Shown: positions 22,840-37,757, counted from the first letter of the stretch. The stretch is DNA of 64,000 nt from Sinonovacula constricta (GCA_007844125.1 CM017567.1:297511-361510); one strand, 5' to 3'. Notes: generated by a model not told the origin, from the sequence alone. Program-made: numbers and translations.

Positions 22840-24520
22840 AGAACACCCCTCATAGCCCGTGCTGAGAACACCCCTGTATACATCGCCTACTACCCGTGCT
22901 GAGAACACCCTTGTATACATCGCCTATTACCCCGTGCTGAGAACACCCCTAGATACATCGCCTACTACCCCGTGCTGAGAACACCCCTGTATACATCGCC
23001 TACTACCCTATGCTGAGAACACCCCTGTATACATCGCCTACTACCCGTGCTGAGAACACCCTTGTATACATCGCCTACTACCCTATGCTGAGAACACACC
23101 TGTATACATCGCCTACTACCCGTGCTGAGAACACCCTTGTATACATCGCCTACTACCCCGTGCTGAGAACACCCCTGGATACATCGCCTACTACCCCGTG
23201 CTGAGAACACCCCTGTATACATCGCCTACTACCCTATGCTGAGAACACCCCTGTATACATCGCCTACTACCCGTGCTGAGAACACCCTTGTATACATCGC
23301 CTACTACCCTATGCTGAGAACACACCTGTATACATCGCCTACTACCCGTGCTGAGAACACCCCTGTATACATCGCCTACTACCCCGTGCTGAGAACACTC
23401 CTGGATACATCGCCTACTACCCCGTGCTGAGAACACCCCTGTATACATCGCCTACTACCCTATGCTGAGAACACACCTGTATACATCGCCTACTACCCTA
23501 TGCTGAGAACACACCTGTATACATCGCCTACTACCCTATGCTGAGAACACACCTGTATACATCGCCTACTACCCCGAGCTGAGAACACCCTTGCATACAT
23601 CGCCTACTTCCCTATGCTGAGAACACACCTGGATACATCGCCTACTACCCCGTGCTGAGAACACCCTTGTATACATCGCCTACTTCCCCGTGCTGAGAAC
23701 ACCCCTGTTTACATCGCCTACAACCCCGTGCTGAGAACACCCCTGTATACATCGCCAACTACCCCGTGCTGAGAACACCCCTGTATACATCGCCTACTAC
23801 CCCGTGCTGAGAACACCCCTGTATACATCGCCTACTACCCGTGCTGAGAACACTCCTGTATACATCGCCAACTACCCGTGCTGAGAACACCCCTGTATAC
23901 ATCGCCTACTACCCTATGCTGAGAACACCCCTGTATACATCGCCTACTACCCCGTGCTGAGAACACCCCTGGATACATCGCCTACTACCCCATGCTGAGA
24001 ACACCCCTGTATACATTGCCTACTACCCGTGCTGAGAACACTCCTGTATACATCGCCTACTACCCGTGCTGAGAACACCCCTGTATACATCGCCTACTAC
24101 CCGTGCTGAGAACACCCCTGTATACATCGCCTACTACCCGTGCTGAGAACACCCCTGTATACATCGCCTGCTACCCGTGCTGAGAACACTCCTGTATACA
24201 TCGCCTACTACCCGTGCTGAGAACTCTCCTGTATACATCGCCTACTACCCGTGCTGAGAACACTCCTGTATACATCGCCAAATACCCATGCTGAGAACAC
24301 TCCTGTATACATCGCCTACTACCCGTGCTGAGAACACCCCTGTATACATCGCCTACTACCCGTGCTGAGAACACTCCTGTATACATCGTCTACTACCCGT
24401 GCTGAGAACAAGAACACTCCTGTATACATCGCCTACTACCCGTGCTGAAAACACCCCTGTATACATCGCCTACTACCCGTGCTGCGAACACCCTTGTATA
24501 CATCGCCTACTACCCCGTGC
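22840..24520. repeat. Satellite array, 37/38-bp unit, about 45 copies
   Basis: The unit is a variant of GTGCTGAGAACACCCCTGTA followed by TACATCGCCTACTACCCC. Copies differ by small changes: CCCC or CCC at the joint, GTG or TATG before CTGAGAAC, ACACCC, ACACAC or ACTCCTG in the middle. Between about 22965 and 23450 variants recur in the same order at a 226-bp offset (six units), a higher-order repeat. From about 24000 to 24410 the ACTCCTG variant dominates. Open frames on both strands across the array are by-products of the repeat. Confidence 0.95.
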
Positions 24521-25028
24521 GAGTTAATCCAGCAGGTGAACTCCATAGTAGTAAAATGGAAGCTTTTAAGTGATATAAGTTTTTTATTAGAAGTCGTTGC
24601 AATTGGGAAATCTATTAAGTAACTACAGGAAAGAACCTTATTTAAGGCCCAGAAGACTATACGTTAATAAACTAATTCACATTTAGTCCGTTTTGAAAAT
24701 GACATAATTCTCTTTGACAGAGTAAAAACGTTCGCTTTCTTTCGAATAGAATTGTACCAATATTGATGTAGGGGAATCTGTTTCTGGCCATAATAGATTG
24801 CATTTGTTATACTTTAGACGAGACGGCGGTGTTCATATTTCTTCTTAACTTAATAAATTTGCTGGTAAGGTCTTATTGAATGTCATGTATATAAAATTGT
24901 GATTTTACAGACTGCTCTAACACAAAGGTAGTGTGCTCATGTCTATGATCGACATTAATTTAAGCACACTTTAATGAGAAGGGATACGCAGACAAACTTT
25001 TTTACACACATATACACATGCATGCATG

Positions 25029-25228
<200 letters not shown>

Positions 25229-28190
25229 GCTATAATAGGGGACTTCTGTAATTTTGCCTCTCTTGAGTTAATATTGCAATAATGGTTATAGGTGAGCATA
25301 TATATTTGGCAGACATTATTTTTTATTCTTTAAAATTCTAAATTTGAAACAATGTGATTTTACCATAGAACCGGGGACACACAGTTATGTATATTTGTCC
25401 ATCTACAATCGGGATACACGCAAGCTTATTCTTACAAAGCAGTTGGGGACTTTGCTTGTACGAGAGGAGTTTACGTTTATTTTCTTATACTGGATCACAA
25501 TAGAGGCAGCATGATCAGTGATTTTAAAGAAACGGATAATTTTAAGCAAAATATATTTACTTAACCTGATCCGTTTTCTTTTATTTAAATCACTTTAAAT
25601 AATTTAATTTGTCAAAAGAATTCCGGCCAGACATTCGTGTGTACTTTCTCCAACCGAAACAGGGTCACACACAATAGTTCCTACAAAGCACGCGGGGACT
25701 CTGATTTCAACTCCAAATTATTTGAAATGGTTATTTTGAGGATTTCAATAAAAAGTGTTGTGATCGGGTTCTCTAAAGATATTATATACGGTCTTTAAAA
25801 GTGGTATGAGACAGTTTGACGTAATCTTATAAATGTAACAATATCTGACCACCGTTTGTTGTATTTGTACATGCTTTCATAAATCATACTTTAAGCTTTG
25901 AGGATTTTCAACAGTATCTCAATTTTAGGACAGTAAAGCGCGGTTATCAGCACATCAATGTTCATTCTCTTTAAATCTATAAATAAGAACGATTTGAATT
26001 CCTGACATCGACTTCAGAGGGGATGTCGTGGAAGAGCTAAAGCGTAAGTGGTCACGCGGTTTTCTAAGTTTAAAATAGCTAATTGTGCAGCATGGCTCAG
26101 ATAGGAAATACATGTTTGAAATGACGATTGTGACGTTATGGTTCACTCTTCAGACAGGTGAAGGACATGAATAAACAGATTTTGCGAGATCTGTTCATGT
26201 AACAATGGTTTATTATGATGGTTACTGAAAATATTTTGGGACCAAACTGTCGGATACCAACTTTAAAGTCGTATTTCTTACCGACACATAGTTTTTCGAA
26301 CGTGTACCTTACCGATATGGAGATGTTAGGCCAAATAAATTGACGACATGGAGTTTAGTTACCAGTATTTAGTCATTTGGTCGTATACATTGATGTCATG
26401 GTGTTATTAAGTCGAAAAGTTTATCGCTCTTGAGTTATTAGGCTGTACAAATTACCGACATGCGGTTACACTTTCGTATTCATTGCCGACATGAAGTGAA
26501 ACGGACATAAAGTATACTAAAATAGTGTTATGAGGCCGTATAAACTACCTACATTGAGATATAAGGTCGTACAAGTAATCGATATAGAGCTGTTTGGCCT
26601 TATTAATTGCCGACAATGTTGTAAAAATACCGGAATAGAGTTATTATGCCGTATTAAATACCGACATTTATTTACAAGCCGTTTAAAAAACATACATTGC
26701 CGTAATCGAATGCATTTTATCTCGATATGTATTTTAATGTCCAAAATAAATACATACAGACGTAATCGTATAATTAGCCGACAATAAGTTTGATGTTTAC
26801 GACCTAGTAACTTCATGTACATGCAATATATATATGCTTCACACTCAGACTGGATCAAAATGGTGATTGTATACATTGCTGACATGGAGTTATACGGACA
26901 TATTGTTTACTGACATACAGTTATTATGCCATTTAAAGTACCTACATTAAGTTATAACGTCATGTTACGGATGTGGAACTGTTAGGTCGTACACATTGCC
27001 GACTTCCATATATTTGGTTGTACAAATTAAGGAAATGGAGTTATTTTGCAGACTGAAATATCGACATGAAGTTACCAGCAGTTTAAATTGCATACACTGA
27101 GTTAATAGGCTGCATTTATTCTCGACATAGATTTTTATATGTGTAAAACATGGAGATAATAAACCGACATGAAGTTGTTAGATCGTTTAACTTATTGATG
27201 TTGAGATATGGGTCGTAAAGAGATATGTTATTTCGATGTCTACATTGCCAACATGGAGTTATACAGTCCTAGCTCCGTACCAGTTGTCCAAAACATCGTA
27301 ACACAAGGAGAATTGTACTGTGCTGTCACATATTTCTTTGATACGTATATACATAAATTGAAACATTTTTCTAATAACATTATTATGCTAATACAACAGT
27401 TCATCGGAAATGTAAATGCCATAATATATGCTATACAAATACAAAAAGTGTATGGTTGTAAACAGATACTAAACTTTATATTACATTTCCGGTAGATGCA
27501 TACTTTCGGTGAGCATATTTTACACGCAAATTAATACTGCTTACTTATGACGTTTTCGTACTTTTTACTTCAATGATTAGATGCGTAGATTGGATATGAA
27601 TGGACGTTTATGAAAATAATCATCAAAACTAGAGAAGTGATTCTGGTTATTTACCCCTTAGGTCTTTAAATTGCCGACAGGGTGTTATTGGGGTTACTAT
27701 GTCGTATGAATTACCGACTTTGGGCTTTAGATCACAGAGATGCAGTTATTAGGCCATATTTATTGCCTACATTAAATTATTGGGTTGTTAAAATACCGGA
27801 TTGAGTTATTGTGCCCTATACATAACCAACATTAAGTTATATACCGTTTCATTGAGTTAATAGTCTCTTTTTTTCCCGACACAGAGTTTAAGGTCGAAAG
27901 GAAATACATGTAAATGCATACAGACTTGGCTGTATGAATAGCTGAAAGTAAGTTTAGTATATATTACCTAGAAACTTATTGACTGTATAATAAAAGGGTA
28001 AAAAGAAAAAAGCAATTGATGAAAAAATGCAAACTGTGCAAGGTGTGCATGCATTGTATATATTTTACATTTATACAGGACCACACAGCGGCGACAGAAT
28101 AAATGTTTTGTTAAAATAGGCGGATTGTTTACAAAATTTTATAATATGTAATTTTTACTATATAATTCTTGCCATAAATTCCCGGTAAGT
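25229..28190 (+). repeat. Older tandem duplication, copy A
   Basis: Copy A aligns to copy B (29175-31235) in the same order: GGGGACTTCTGTAATTTTGC, TTGAGTTAATATTGCAATAA, ACCGGGGACACACAG, TTGGGGACTTTGCTTGTACGAG, then GGCCAGACATTC, a block of 31-bp degenerate repeats, and GAAACTT plus GGGTAAAnAGAAAAnAGCAATTGA near the end. Divergence is substantial, with several indels, and copy B is shorter. Each copy follows a (CA)n tract, so the tract was probably part of the duplicated unit. No gene was seen. Confidence 0.75.
26270..27240. repeat. Degenerate 31-bp minisatellite (copy A)
   Basis: The stretch is a chain of diverged copies of a unit close to GAGTTATTAGGCCGTATAAA plus TTACCGACATG. Markers such as CCGACATGGAGTTAT, TTAGGCCGTA and AAGGTCGTA return every 31 bases or so. 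A second patch lies at about 27655-27905. Open frames here come from repeat periodicity and are not genes. Confidence 0.7.
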
Positions 28191-28986
28191 GGAAGCGTGT
28201 TTTCATGTTTTAATATAAGGTAATAAGACAACTGTTGCAATGAAGGGGAGGTATTTTTGAACGTTTTGAATATTTCGCATTTACGTAAAGTATATGTAAT
28301 TCATATAACATATAATTATGTGAACTAACATACGGTGACGATGCAGAATTACATAAACTTATTTTTTGTTGTTTGCAATAATGTCGGATTGCATTAGCAA
28401 GATTATGACATGCATTGGTGATAATGTAGTCTTACATGTAACTTACCAAAAAATAAAGGGTACGTAATATTGTCGCGATTCGGGCTTTCTTTCCTTTTAT
28501 ATAAAGTTCAATGAGCATTGGTTGAAATTTACTAAAAAAGTAACATGATCAATCATGTTTGTTTTCAGTATCAGAAATAGACAAATAAATTGTATAATCA
28601 AATTTGACATTTGCTTAAACATTTGTTACATTGGCGAGAATATCTAGGTTAAGACACTAGGAACAATCTGAGCTAATAATTGTAAATAAATAAAAGAGTT
28701 CAATATTGGAGAAAGATGCAGCAAATGTTCATTTAGTCTTCATATACACGTTCTTCCTCATGCAACAGTGTAAAGCGTTCATATGAATAATTGTCATGTT
28801 TGAACATAAGGGACGAGCTTGCATTTATAAACTGTCTAAATTTCTATACGAATTGTGCATATACTACATTTCGTCAATCATTTTTCAAAAATTGTTTTGT
28901 TTAACTAGGACAATTTTTTGCTTCAAGTGGGGTTCTGATGATATATACAATAAAAAACAAAAAAACAGACAAAAAACATTTCTCAC

Positions 28987-29157
<171 letters not shown>

Positions 29158-29174
29158 CATTTAGTTGGTGTCAG

Positions 29175-31235
29175 ACGGGGACTTGGTATTTAACTGCTAT
29201 AATCGGGGACTTCTTTAATTTTGCGTCTCTTGAGTTAATATTGCAATAATGGTTAAAGATGAACACATGTATTCTGCTGACATGGTGTTTTCTTTCTTTA
29301 AAATTAATATTTTGTTATTGTTTACAGTAGAACCGGGGACACACAGTATTGTATATGTTTCCAACTGAATGGGGACAAACACACACACACGCTTATTCTT
29401 ACAAATCAATTGGGGACTTGATTGTACGAGAGGCGTTTGCGTTTATTTTCCAATACTGGAACACAATGACAGAAGCATGATAAGTGAAATTAAAAAAGCC
29501 GACTAATTAGACAAATATATATTTATTCAATCTGTTTCTTCAAAATAACTTTTTAACAATTTAATTGGACAAAAGAATTCTGGCCAGACATTCTGTGTAT
29601 TTTCCCCAACCGATACGGGGCCACACACAATAATTTCTGCATAGCAATCGGGGACTTTAATTTCAACTCACAAAAACGGCGACGTCTTAATAATTTGTCA
29701 TTGTTATTTTCAGGATTTCAGTAAAAAGTGTAGTGTTAAATAATCGGGTTCTTTTAAGGATATTTATTATATATATATATTCGTTATGGCGTATAGATTA
29801 CCGACATATAGTTTTAGGCCTAATAGCTTACAGATGTGGAGATATAAGCCCCTATACATTGGAGTTTAGTTACCAATATTTAGTTATTTTGTACATTGTC
29901 GTCATGGAGTTATTAAATCGAATAGCTTATCGATGTTGAGTTATTAGGCCGTATGAATTACCGACATGGAATTACTAGGTCGTATTCATTGTCGGAATGA
30001 AGTGATACAGACATATAATTTACTAAAGACGTGTTATTAGGCCGTATAAACTACCTACATTGAGGTATAAGGTCGTACAAGTAACCGATTTATAGCTGTT
30101 AGGTTGTATTTATTGCCGAAAGCGTTGTAAAAATAACGGAATTGCCATATTAAATAACGACATTTTGTTACAAGCCGTTTAAATAACATACATTGCGCTA
30201 AAAGGCTGCTTTTATTCTCAACATAGATTTTAATGTCTAAAAATAAATATGACCTAGTCAATTCATGTACATGCATTGTATATGCTTCACACTCAGACTG
30301 GATTACAATGTGATCATATTCATTGCTGACATGGAGTTATGCGGGTATGTAATTTACTGGCATATAGTTATTAGGCCGTATAAGGTACCTACTTAAAGTA
30401 ATAAGGTCGTATAAGGTACGGATACTGATCTGTTAAACTTATTCGGTTGTAAAAATACCGGAATAGAGTTATTATGTCTGAAATGTGAGATGAAGCTCCA
30501 CGCCGTTGAAATTACATACATTCAGTTAATAGGTTGCATTTATTCTCGACATAGATTTTTATATTTGTAAAACATGGAGATATTAGGCCGATATGGAGTT
30601 AGTAGATCGTTTAACTTATCGATGTTGTGATATATGGCCGTTTAAATTAGCGATATGGAGTGTTATTGCTGTATACATTGCCAACATGTAGTTATACGGA
30701 CAAAAAATGATGATGTTATTAGGCCGCATAAACGAGAAGTTATAAGGTCGTGTAAGCTACAGATATGGAACCGTTAAGCCGTATAATTTGCCGACATGGT
30801 GTTGTTAGAGTTTTCTGTGCCGCATTAATTACCGAATTGAGGCTTAAGATAACTGGCATGGAGTTATTAGGCCGTATATATTGACGACATGGAATTATTG
30901 GGTTGTAAACAAATCCGAAATTAAGGCCATCATGCAGTATTAATTACCAACATTTAGTTCTATGCCGTTTCATTGAGTTAATATTATCTTGCATATTCTC
31001 GACATAGATTTAAATACATACAGACTTGGCCGTATGAACAGCTGAACTTAAGTTTAGTGTAAATGATCTAGAAACTTCATGTCTGTAAAATAAATGGGTA
31101 AACAGAAAAGCAATTGACGAACAAGTGCAATGCCTGTGTAAGTTATCTTTTGTTTAGCTTAAAATAAGCCGTTTCTTTTGCATAATTTTAAACTATGTAT
31201 TTTTGCAATATAATACTGGTCATACATTCCCGTTT
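29175..31235 (+). repeat. Older tandem duplication, copy B
   Basis: This is the partner of 25229-28190. It retains the same ordered landmarks (ATCGGGGACTTCTTTAATTT, ACCGGGGACACACAG, AATTGGGGACTTGATTGTACG, GGCCAGACATTC, 31-bp minisatellite at 29785-30985) but lacks roughly 0.9 kb relative to copy A. No gene was seen. Confidence 0.75.
29785..30985. repeat. Degenerate 31-bp minisatellite (copy B)
   Basis: Successive units between about 29936 and 30120 can be cut at 31-32 bases each: GAGTTATTAGGCCGTATGAA, GAATTACTAGGTCGTATTCA, AAGTGATACAGACATATAAT, TGTTATTAGGCCGTATAAAC, AGGTATAAGGTCGTACAAGT, AGCTGTTAGGTTGTATTTAT (each followed by the rest of its unit). The same unit builds the array in copy A. 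Confidence 0.75.
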
Positions 31236-31819
31236 ATTTTTATTCCATCCGACAAGGGGCAAAACACAAAAATTCTTCGACAGCAATCGGGGACTCTAAT
31301 TGGAATCCCTACAAATATAGACGCTTTTTTAAGATTACTACGTGAAACGAACATACATTGTATAATATGTTTCTCACTTTCGTGACCTACCAAATGGTGC
31401 AGAACTGCTATTGTGCAAATGTCGAAAACAAACTTCAAGCTTAGTGATTTTGAAAGCCGTGCCGGATGTCGTACCTATTTTTGTGCCAGCACGTCTCTCA
31501 AACTTAGTCATTTTGAATATGGTGCTGGATATCGTACTGAAATTCATGCGTCTATGCAGCTTACCCACCGATAGTTTCTTTTCCCAATATGTACTCTGTT
31601 CATACGCCAAGATCCTCGCATTGTCAACTCTTTGATCCAAACGTGAGAAAGACACATGCATCACGTTTTATTTCTACCCAGGAACGTAACAAATAAAACA
31701 GGCGGAGCAGTACAAAAAGCACTAAAAAGAGGCAATTCAGCAATTAGTCATCACTTTTGAAAGAAAAGCGTAATTTTCAAACAAACACGCATTATTGATC
31801 ATCTTATATGCCGCAAAGA

Positions 31820-32070
31820 TTTTATGGCTGACATAATGATGATGATCATGAGACTGATCGTAACGACGGCAATGACACCAACAATGATGATGATTAAGAT
31901 AATTATAATCGCGATGATGGGCGTGATTATGTAGATTCAGCTGCTGATGATCTTAATGATGATAGTCATTGTGGTAATGATGCTGATCAAAGGTCGTCTT
32001 GTTATTGAATTCAATTGTTGTTGATAATGGTGATGATGAGAATGACGATGATGGTAATGAGTATTGCATA
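31820..32070. repeat. Degenerate GAT/ATG trinucleotide-rich region
   Basis: Many GATGAT, AATGATGATG and interrupted variants occur over about 250 bases. This is simple-sequence DNA with no supported gene. Confidence 0.7.
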
Positions 32071-33896
32071 TTCAATTTGTGACAAATACGGCTCAATAAG
32101 GCATTTATACTGACTAGGCCTTTGAAACTGTGGAGATGTGATTATTTGTATCTTATTTCTTAATTCTTCATTTTCTTATACTAATCATCACTGCATCCTT
32201 TTTCAGACAAACATGCACATAAATTATCTTTCAATAAGCAATATATAATTAATTGTATAATAATCGTACATGTATATCTTATGAAAATAAAATTCAGCGC
32301 AGAATGCTTGATTTAACAACGTCGTGATCCACTCGCAAACTCCACACGGCATATAGTTTGAAAATAAATATTATGAACAAAATATTTCATATTTATCAAT
32401 TCTAAGTGCGCTAAAAGCACGTAACAATTAATTGAAAGAAACAATATTAGACAACATCAACGGTGTAAACATTATAATAATCGCATTATTCTCAAATCTG
32501 AAAATAGGGAAGAGGCGAAGTTAAGCAACTGGATACTTACACATTTTCAGATAATTAGATTGTACTCTTTGATTATAAAGGCGACCTTATAATTAAACAT
32601 TCTTGTTATTTAAACATTCTTGAAAGAGCCCAAATCCAGAACATTAAGCACGAATCGAAAGTGTGTGGTTTAAAGAGCTTCTTTAGTACATATTAAAGTT
32701 CGACCACACAATGAGCGGGAAATAAAACATATTTAAATTCTTATCTTCCTATCAATTGCTACTGTAGTAACATTAGAAATCTTCGTCTAAATGTACTAAA
32801 TCATCTTATGAAAATAAGCTGTAAAACATGACATATCTGTTTTAATATTACTAAACAAGATATCTATGCTGACTTTAAGAATTTTTCGTACATATGAAGG
32901 ACACTTTATGGATTACATATATCTGTTTATTAAAGAACGGCCTTCTTCAAAATCCTCATATTTCGTTATTCCTGTACCTGCATGTACTTTAGTGTTATTA
33001 ACTTTTTACGATGTTTTTGAAAGAAATGTATACAAATGACACGTTTCGCATAACTTTAGCAACTAATAAAAACGTTTTAGTAGCAAAGTCTTTGCAAAGT
33101 GTCAGAGATGATAAGACAAAATATGACAAAAATAAAATTATCATTATCCTCTGATCCATGTATCCGTATAAACCTTTGCTTAATCCCAAATATGATCGGA
33201 AATCTGAAGTCTTCCAAGGCGGTAACTGTCGGGTTTGCTCTTTTCGTTATATGACTCATCACAAATTTGTTCTTACTTTTTGCTTGGCTTGCATGTGAAA
33301 TACATTTGTTCTGTGCCTTTTCGGAGTTTGGTATATGTTGCAATGCTAATAGGACTTTGTCAAATATTCTTAACACGATCATTCTACCATTATATTATAC
33401 TTTAGACCACGGAAAACCTTATCATGTTGTAAGACAGCTAAATAATAGACTGATTCTATTAGGCAGCAAAAGGGGATGTTGAGTTCCCAGCTTCAGGCTT
33501 AAAGTGTATAATTTGAACACAGTCTAGTTGGCTAAAAATATTACATTTTCAACAACATATGTCATACATAAGTACATTAAAATCAACGTTAAGACAGAAT
33601 GGTTGAGCCACAAGTACTAAAACTTAGACTCAGCTTTCTATGCTGAAGCCTTATTACGAAGCATCTCCACATTACACATTTACCGTAACCAGACAGCAGT
33701 TAACACATACTTGTGGGATAAGGGGAGCTGAAACGGTTAGGTAATGACCTGCCTCAACAATACAGATCGCTTCGAATAGACCAGTTTCCCAATTGGCGAT
33801 TTTTTAGGTATCACGTGACACGGCAAATCGAAAACGAGCCCATACGTGACAGGTCCCTATTTCCGCTTATAGAAAATGGTCATCATCTAAAAATAT
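32071..33896. other. Mostly gene-free; fragment of the dispersed repeat at 33205-33400
   Basis: At 33210-33240 CTTCCAAGGCGGTAACTGTC matches the core of the dispersed repeat, and the next 170 bases match the piece at 53895-54040 (for example GTTGCAATGCTAATAGGACTTTGTC against GTTGTAATGCTCATAGGACTCTGTC). Nothing else was recognised. Confidence 0.5.
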
Positions 33897-34882
33897 CAAT
33901 CGCTTTTTTAGGAAAAGAAACCTTTTGGAAAGCAGACAGGCCTTCAGTTGCAAATAAAACCTCTTTTGAAAACCTTATATTATAGCTGGGACAACAGTTA
34001 CAGCCACTAACATCCGATAACAGTAAACCGGATTCGACCAAATAAACTGAGTTTAAATTTATCTACTACCTATTACACCCCTGTGATCTGAAGCTAAAAG
34101 TCCCGAGTGCGCCATTCTCTCTGAATGCGTACAGAAGCGACCGAGGTGCTAAGATGGCTTGCCACACTTACAGGATCATTCAGACATTTTTTTTTAAATT
34201 GAGGCTTTTAAAATAACATGTTCATTGGACTTTTCTGAATATATGTTTTATATTGTTTGCTATATCATAAACTTAATAATGATAGTTTGAGCAAATCCGA
34301 TAAATGTGAAATAATAACGCCGTTCCGTCGGACCTGTATGTCGTAACGTCGGAATGGAGTCGTCCTTCGCGTTGAGGCACCATCTTGTTCATGTAAATTT
34401 GGAGGTGGATATTTTTTTCGATATCATTGTCCTTTTGAATAGATTTCCATTGCACTAAAGCTGTTTTCACACACCATACAGAATTCATTGCACTGTACAA
34501 TTGTCGATAACAATATAAGAACAAAAGCAATTATAAATTGAAGAGTCACCCTGTTCGGAAAATCCGTAATGTTTACGTTTAATTTGGCAGCCCTTGTCAT
34601 TTATCGAATATTTTATCATAAAGCTCCGTTTAAAGTGTTTTTCAACTCTTGGTATTTAAGGTCTTTTCTACATTCTGAACTATACGGAAAAATCCGAACA
34701 GTATTAAGAGTTCAAATTGTTAACACCACCAGTGGTAATGGTGTCTGTTAACTAGCAAATTTAAAGAAACTGAAAACTGCTCGATAATGTACTTAGTGTT
34801 TGCCCTTTCCTGAAATGATCGATGTTGCCTGGAAGTCAACAATGTTTACCATTTCTTAGAGTATGATAGACTTTGTTGCTTT

Positions 34883-35095
34883 TGAAATACGTCGCAGTGA
34901 CAAATTGTGACCATTATAGCGACGTCCAGCTCATTTGGTGGCGGAAGAACTCAGACAAAATGTCTGGGTAAAACCACCAATGCACCGCAGGTCAGCTGGA
35001 AGACCTTCTCACATTAAATCTCTCGGCTCGAACGGGATCCGAACACAGTCAGTGAGAGGCTAAACAGACAGAGGAGTTACACATCTGTGCCTGTG
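34883..35095 (-). mobile_element. tRNA-derived SINE in duplication copy 1
   Basis: In minus orientation, the plus strand shows GCGACGTCCAGCTCATTTGG, AATGTCTGGGTAAAACCACC, CCGCAGGTCAGCTGGAAGAC, then GGCTCGAACGGGATCC (B-box region) and GAGAGGCTAAACAGACAGAG. An identical copy lies at 38815-39027. Confidence 0.75.
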
Positions 35096-37530
35096 TGTAA
35101 ACGGCTCATTTTTATTATTATAAAACCATCTGTACGAATATACTAATGTTATAGATTCAATGGTTGTGTCATTTGAAATTTGTTTTAGTTAACGGTCGTC
35201 TTCTGAAAATGTTTTATTACAATTATTATTTTTTTGTTTGGCTATCTACCTTTTGTAGGCAGTGAAACATTTTAAATCCCATGTTTTAAATTTATACTTC
35301 ATAAACACATTGATATATTAAAGGGCGCTTATAAATATGTCTTAAAGCAAACTTGTATACAAAGTGTTTCTTTCAGTATGTTCACCATCTAGGTATGTTA
35401 ATTTTCATAATTGCATAATAATGTCGTTTCTTAAAAGTTTTGCTTCATTGGTCCATTACGCGTTATCTTAGTTCGGCAACGCAGTTTGTATCTTTATCCA
35501 CCCATCTTAAAGTACTTTAGTAATCCTACGGTTTGCTAGCCCTAAACGCCATTACGCAACATTTATGAAAAAAGATTTACTCTTTAATTAATATGATAGT
35601 TTCTAAGATCGGTCGAACATTTGAAAATGCATTTGTTTAATGTATGCGACAGTCAGCCATGCGCGACTACGTACATAAACAAACATAATTTTATTGCGCT
35701 TTATCGTCTTTACGTTTGTTTCTTAACCAAAAATGTAAATAAAATATCCCAGGAAAGTGAGACAACTAACAGCAAACACCTGCATCGAAGTTAAAACATA
35801 AAAAGCACTTATGTACATGAATTATATTTCTTATTATAATACATTATCAGCATATATACAATACGTACAGTAGGTAAAAACCTAGGCAATTTAAAAGTTA
35901 CAAGCGAGAGACAAGTTTGAAATAATACAGCACAAGTGATAATAATGTAATGACGTCATGGGATAAAAATGCAATGATATCACATGTTAGAAGTTTCAAA
36001 TCAACGAATTTTAGGAAAAAACCCGGACAAAACAAAATGTAATATTGTGAAGTGATTATATGTTATTTTTAATGCAATGTTTATTAATAGTTGAAGAACT
36101 TTTTTTATACCATCTTGTTTGTTTATAGAGTCAACACTATATTATATCTTTCCATATCTATTAATAGAAGACCACCAACATCAATGTTAACATTATACTT
36201 TTACAAATTAAACAGTAAATGGTAGGCATGCAAACATTTCTATAAATAAACCATATCCACCACGGTTTCCATGCACTGTTAACATTAAACATTTGGGAAT
36301 TATTTTTCTTGTTAAAGATACTTAATTGAAGTAAATTTTTATTTTCCACCCTATAGTTGGATTTGAAACATAAACAAAGTACTTAATGTATTATGATGAC
36401 ATAAGTGTTGATATCTATTTAAGAAGTGTTTTGTATGTTTTATGTTTAATTGCTTTAGGTGGGTTTTTAAGAGCTTTGCTAGATTTTATATGATAAACAG
36501 TTCTCCCACTTCCGCAAGATTGTTTTCATTTATGCAACAAATATATCATTTTTCTGTTTTAAATATTTTTTTCTTTTCAAAAAAAATCAAACTACGCGTA
36601 GTTTTTAAAACACGTGTGACGTCATAAACATTATCAACATGAATTTATTAGCAAGTAAACTTTAAACACACAACATTAGGTACATTATTTCTTCTTTTGT
36701 TACAAAGGAAAACGAGTGTTGGATCTTTTTTAATAATCTGTTAATTGTTAAAAACAGTCCCGAAATAACAATATAGTAATTTATTTAAGGTTTCAACATA
36801 TACTCAAGGTACCATATGACTTGCATAACATGTGCTCACGTTGTTTGAATCTCATTTGCTGTAAACATAATGATAGTTTTTTTACATGTATTTACTAAAT
36901 TGGTTACAATTTTCTTATCTTCCTTTCAGCTAATAAATATGTTTATGTTATTTTTATTTCTAACTTTATAACCTTTGTATAAACTTGATACAGTACTTGA
37001 TCCATAAGGCAATCAAAAAGTAATAAATAGAGTTGCCTCTTCTAAAATACATTAATTTGAACTGCGTACGCTTAACAAATAGTAATATAATCGTTGAGTT
37101 ATAGTTAATTTAAAGACATGTTGTTGAGAAATAAAACGGCTAAAAAGAAGTTCAACCTGATTACCAGGAAACACTAACAATTAACCATGTTTTAGTACCT
37201 TGAATTGACTTAAACCATGTTCAATAAGAGTTTTTAATGTTAATAACACGAGCGCGACATTTTAGCTCAATGTCCCATTTCAAACATGTTTCTTCCTTAA
37301 CGGAATTGGTATCTTCTAATAAGTTACAATTTTAAACGTACATTATCATACATAAACCTGTTTCAATTATAATTCGCATTATAAAACTTATACAGTTTTA
37401 GTTTTTCTACATTTACATATTTTAAGTATAACCTAGTTATACTTTATTTACGTTGAACCTTATCTATTCTGTGCTGTATCAAGTGACTGTGTGCCGTTTT
37501 CTTTCTTTTCTTTTGTTGTTGAAATAATCG

Positions 37531-37757
37531 CAGCGACCACTTATGATCATTTTAGCGACGTCCAGCTATTTTGGTGAAGGAAGACCCCAAGGGAATGTCT
37601 GGGTATAACCACCGGTGCATCGTAGGTCAGCTGGAAGACATTCCCACACGGAGTCCTGCGCATTGAATCGTACTCGAACCCACCCAGTGAGAGGCTAAGC
37701 AGTCAGAGGAGTTACAAGTCTTTGACTCTACCACTACACCACAGGCGCCCATGACGG
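37531..37757 (-). mobile_element. tRNA-derived SINE, best-preserved copy
   Basis: Read on the minus strand it starts GGCGCCTGTGGTGTAGTGG (A-box), has GGGTTCGAGTACG (B-box), then GGGAATGTCTTCCAGCTGAC, CACCGGTGGTTATACCCAGA and CTGGACGTCGCTAAAATGAT. It lies at the right end of duplication copy 1, about 70 bp from the junction. An identical copy is at 41463-41689. Confidence 0.8.

Noticed and set aside
22965..24386. Repetitive open frames on both strands of the satellite
   Set aside because: They are translation of tandem repeats; no start context, splice sites or domain.
22840..24520. CRISPR-like regular repeats
   Set aside because: There are no unique spacers between units; it is a continuous satellite in eukaryotic DNA.
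26517..26885. 122-codon minus-strand frame
   Set aside because: It runs through the degenerate 31-bp minisatellite and reflects the repeat, not a gene.
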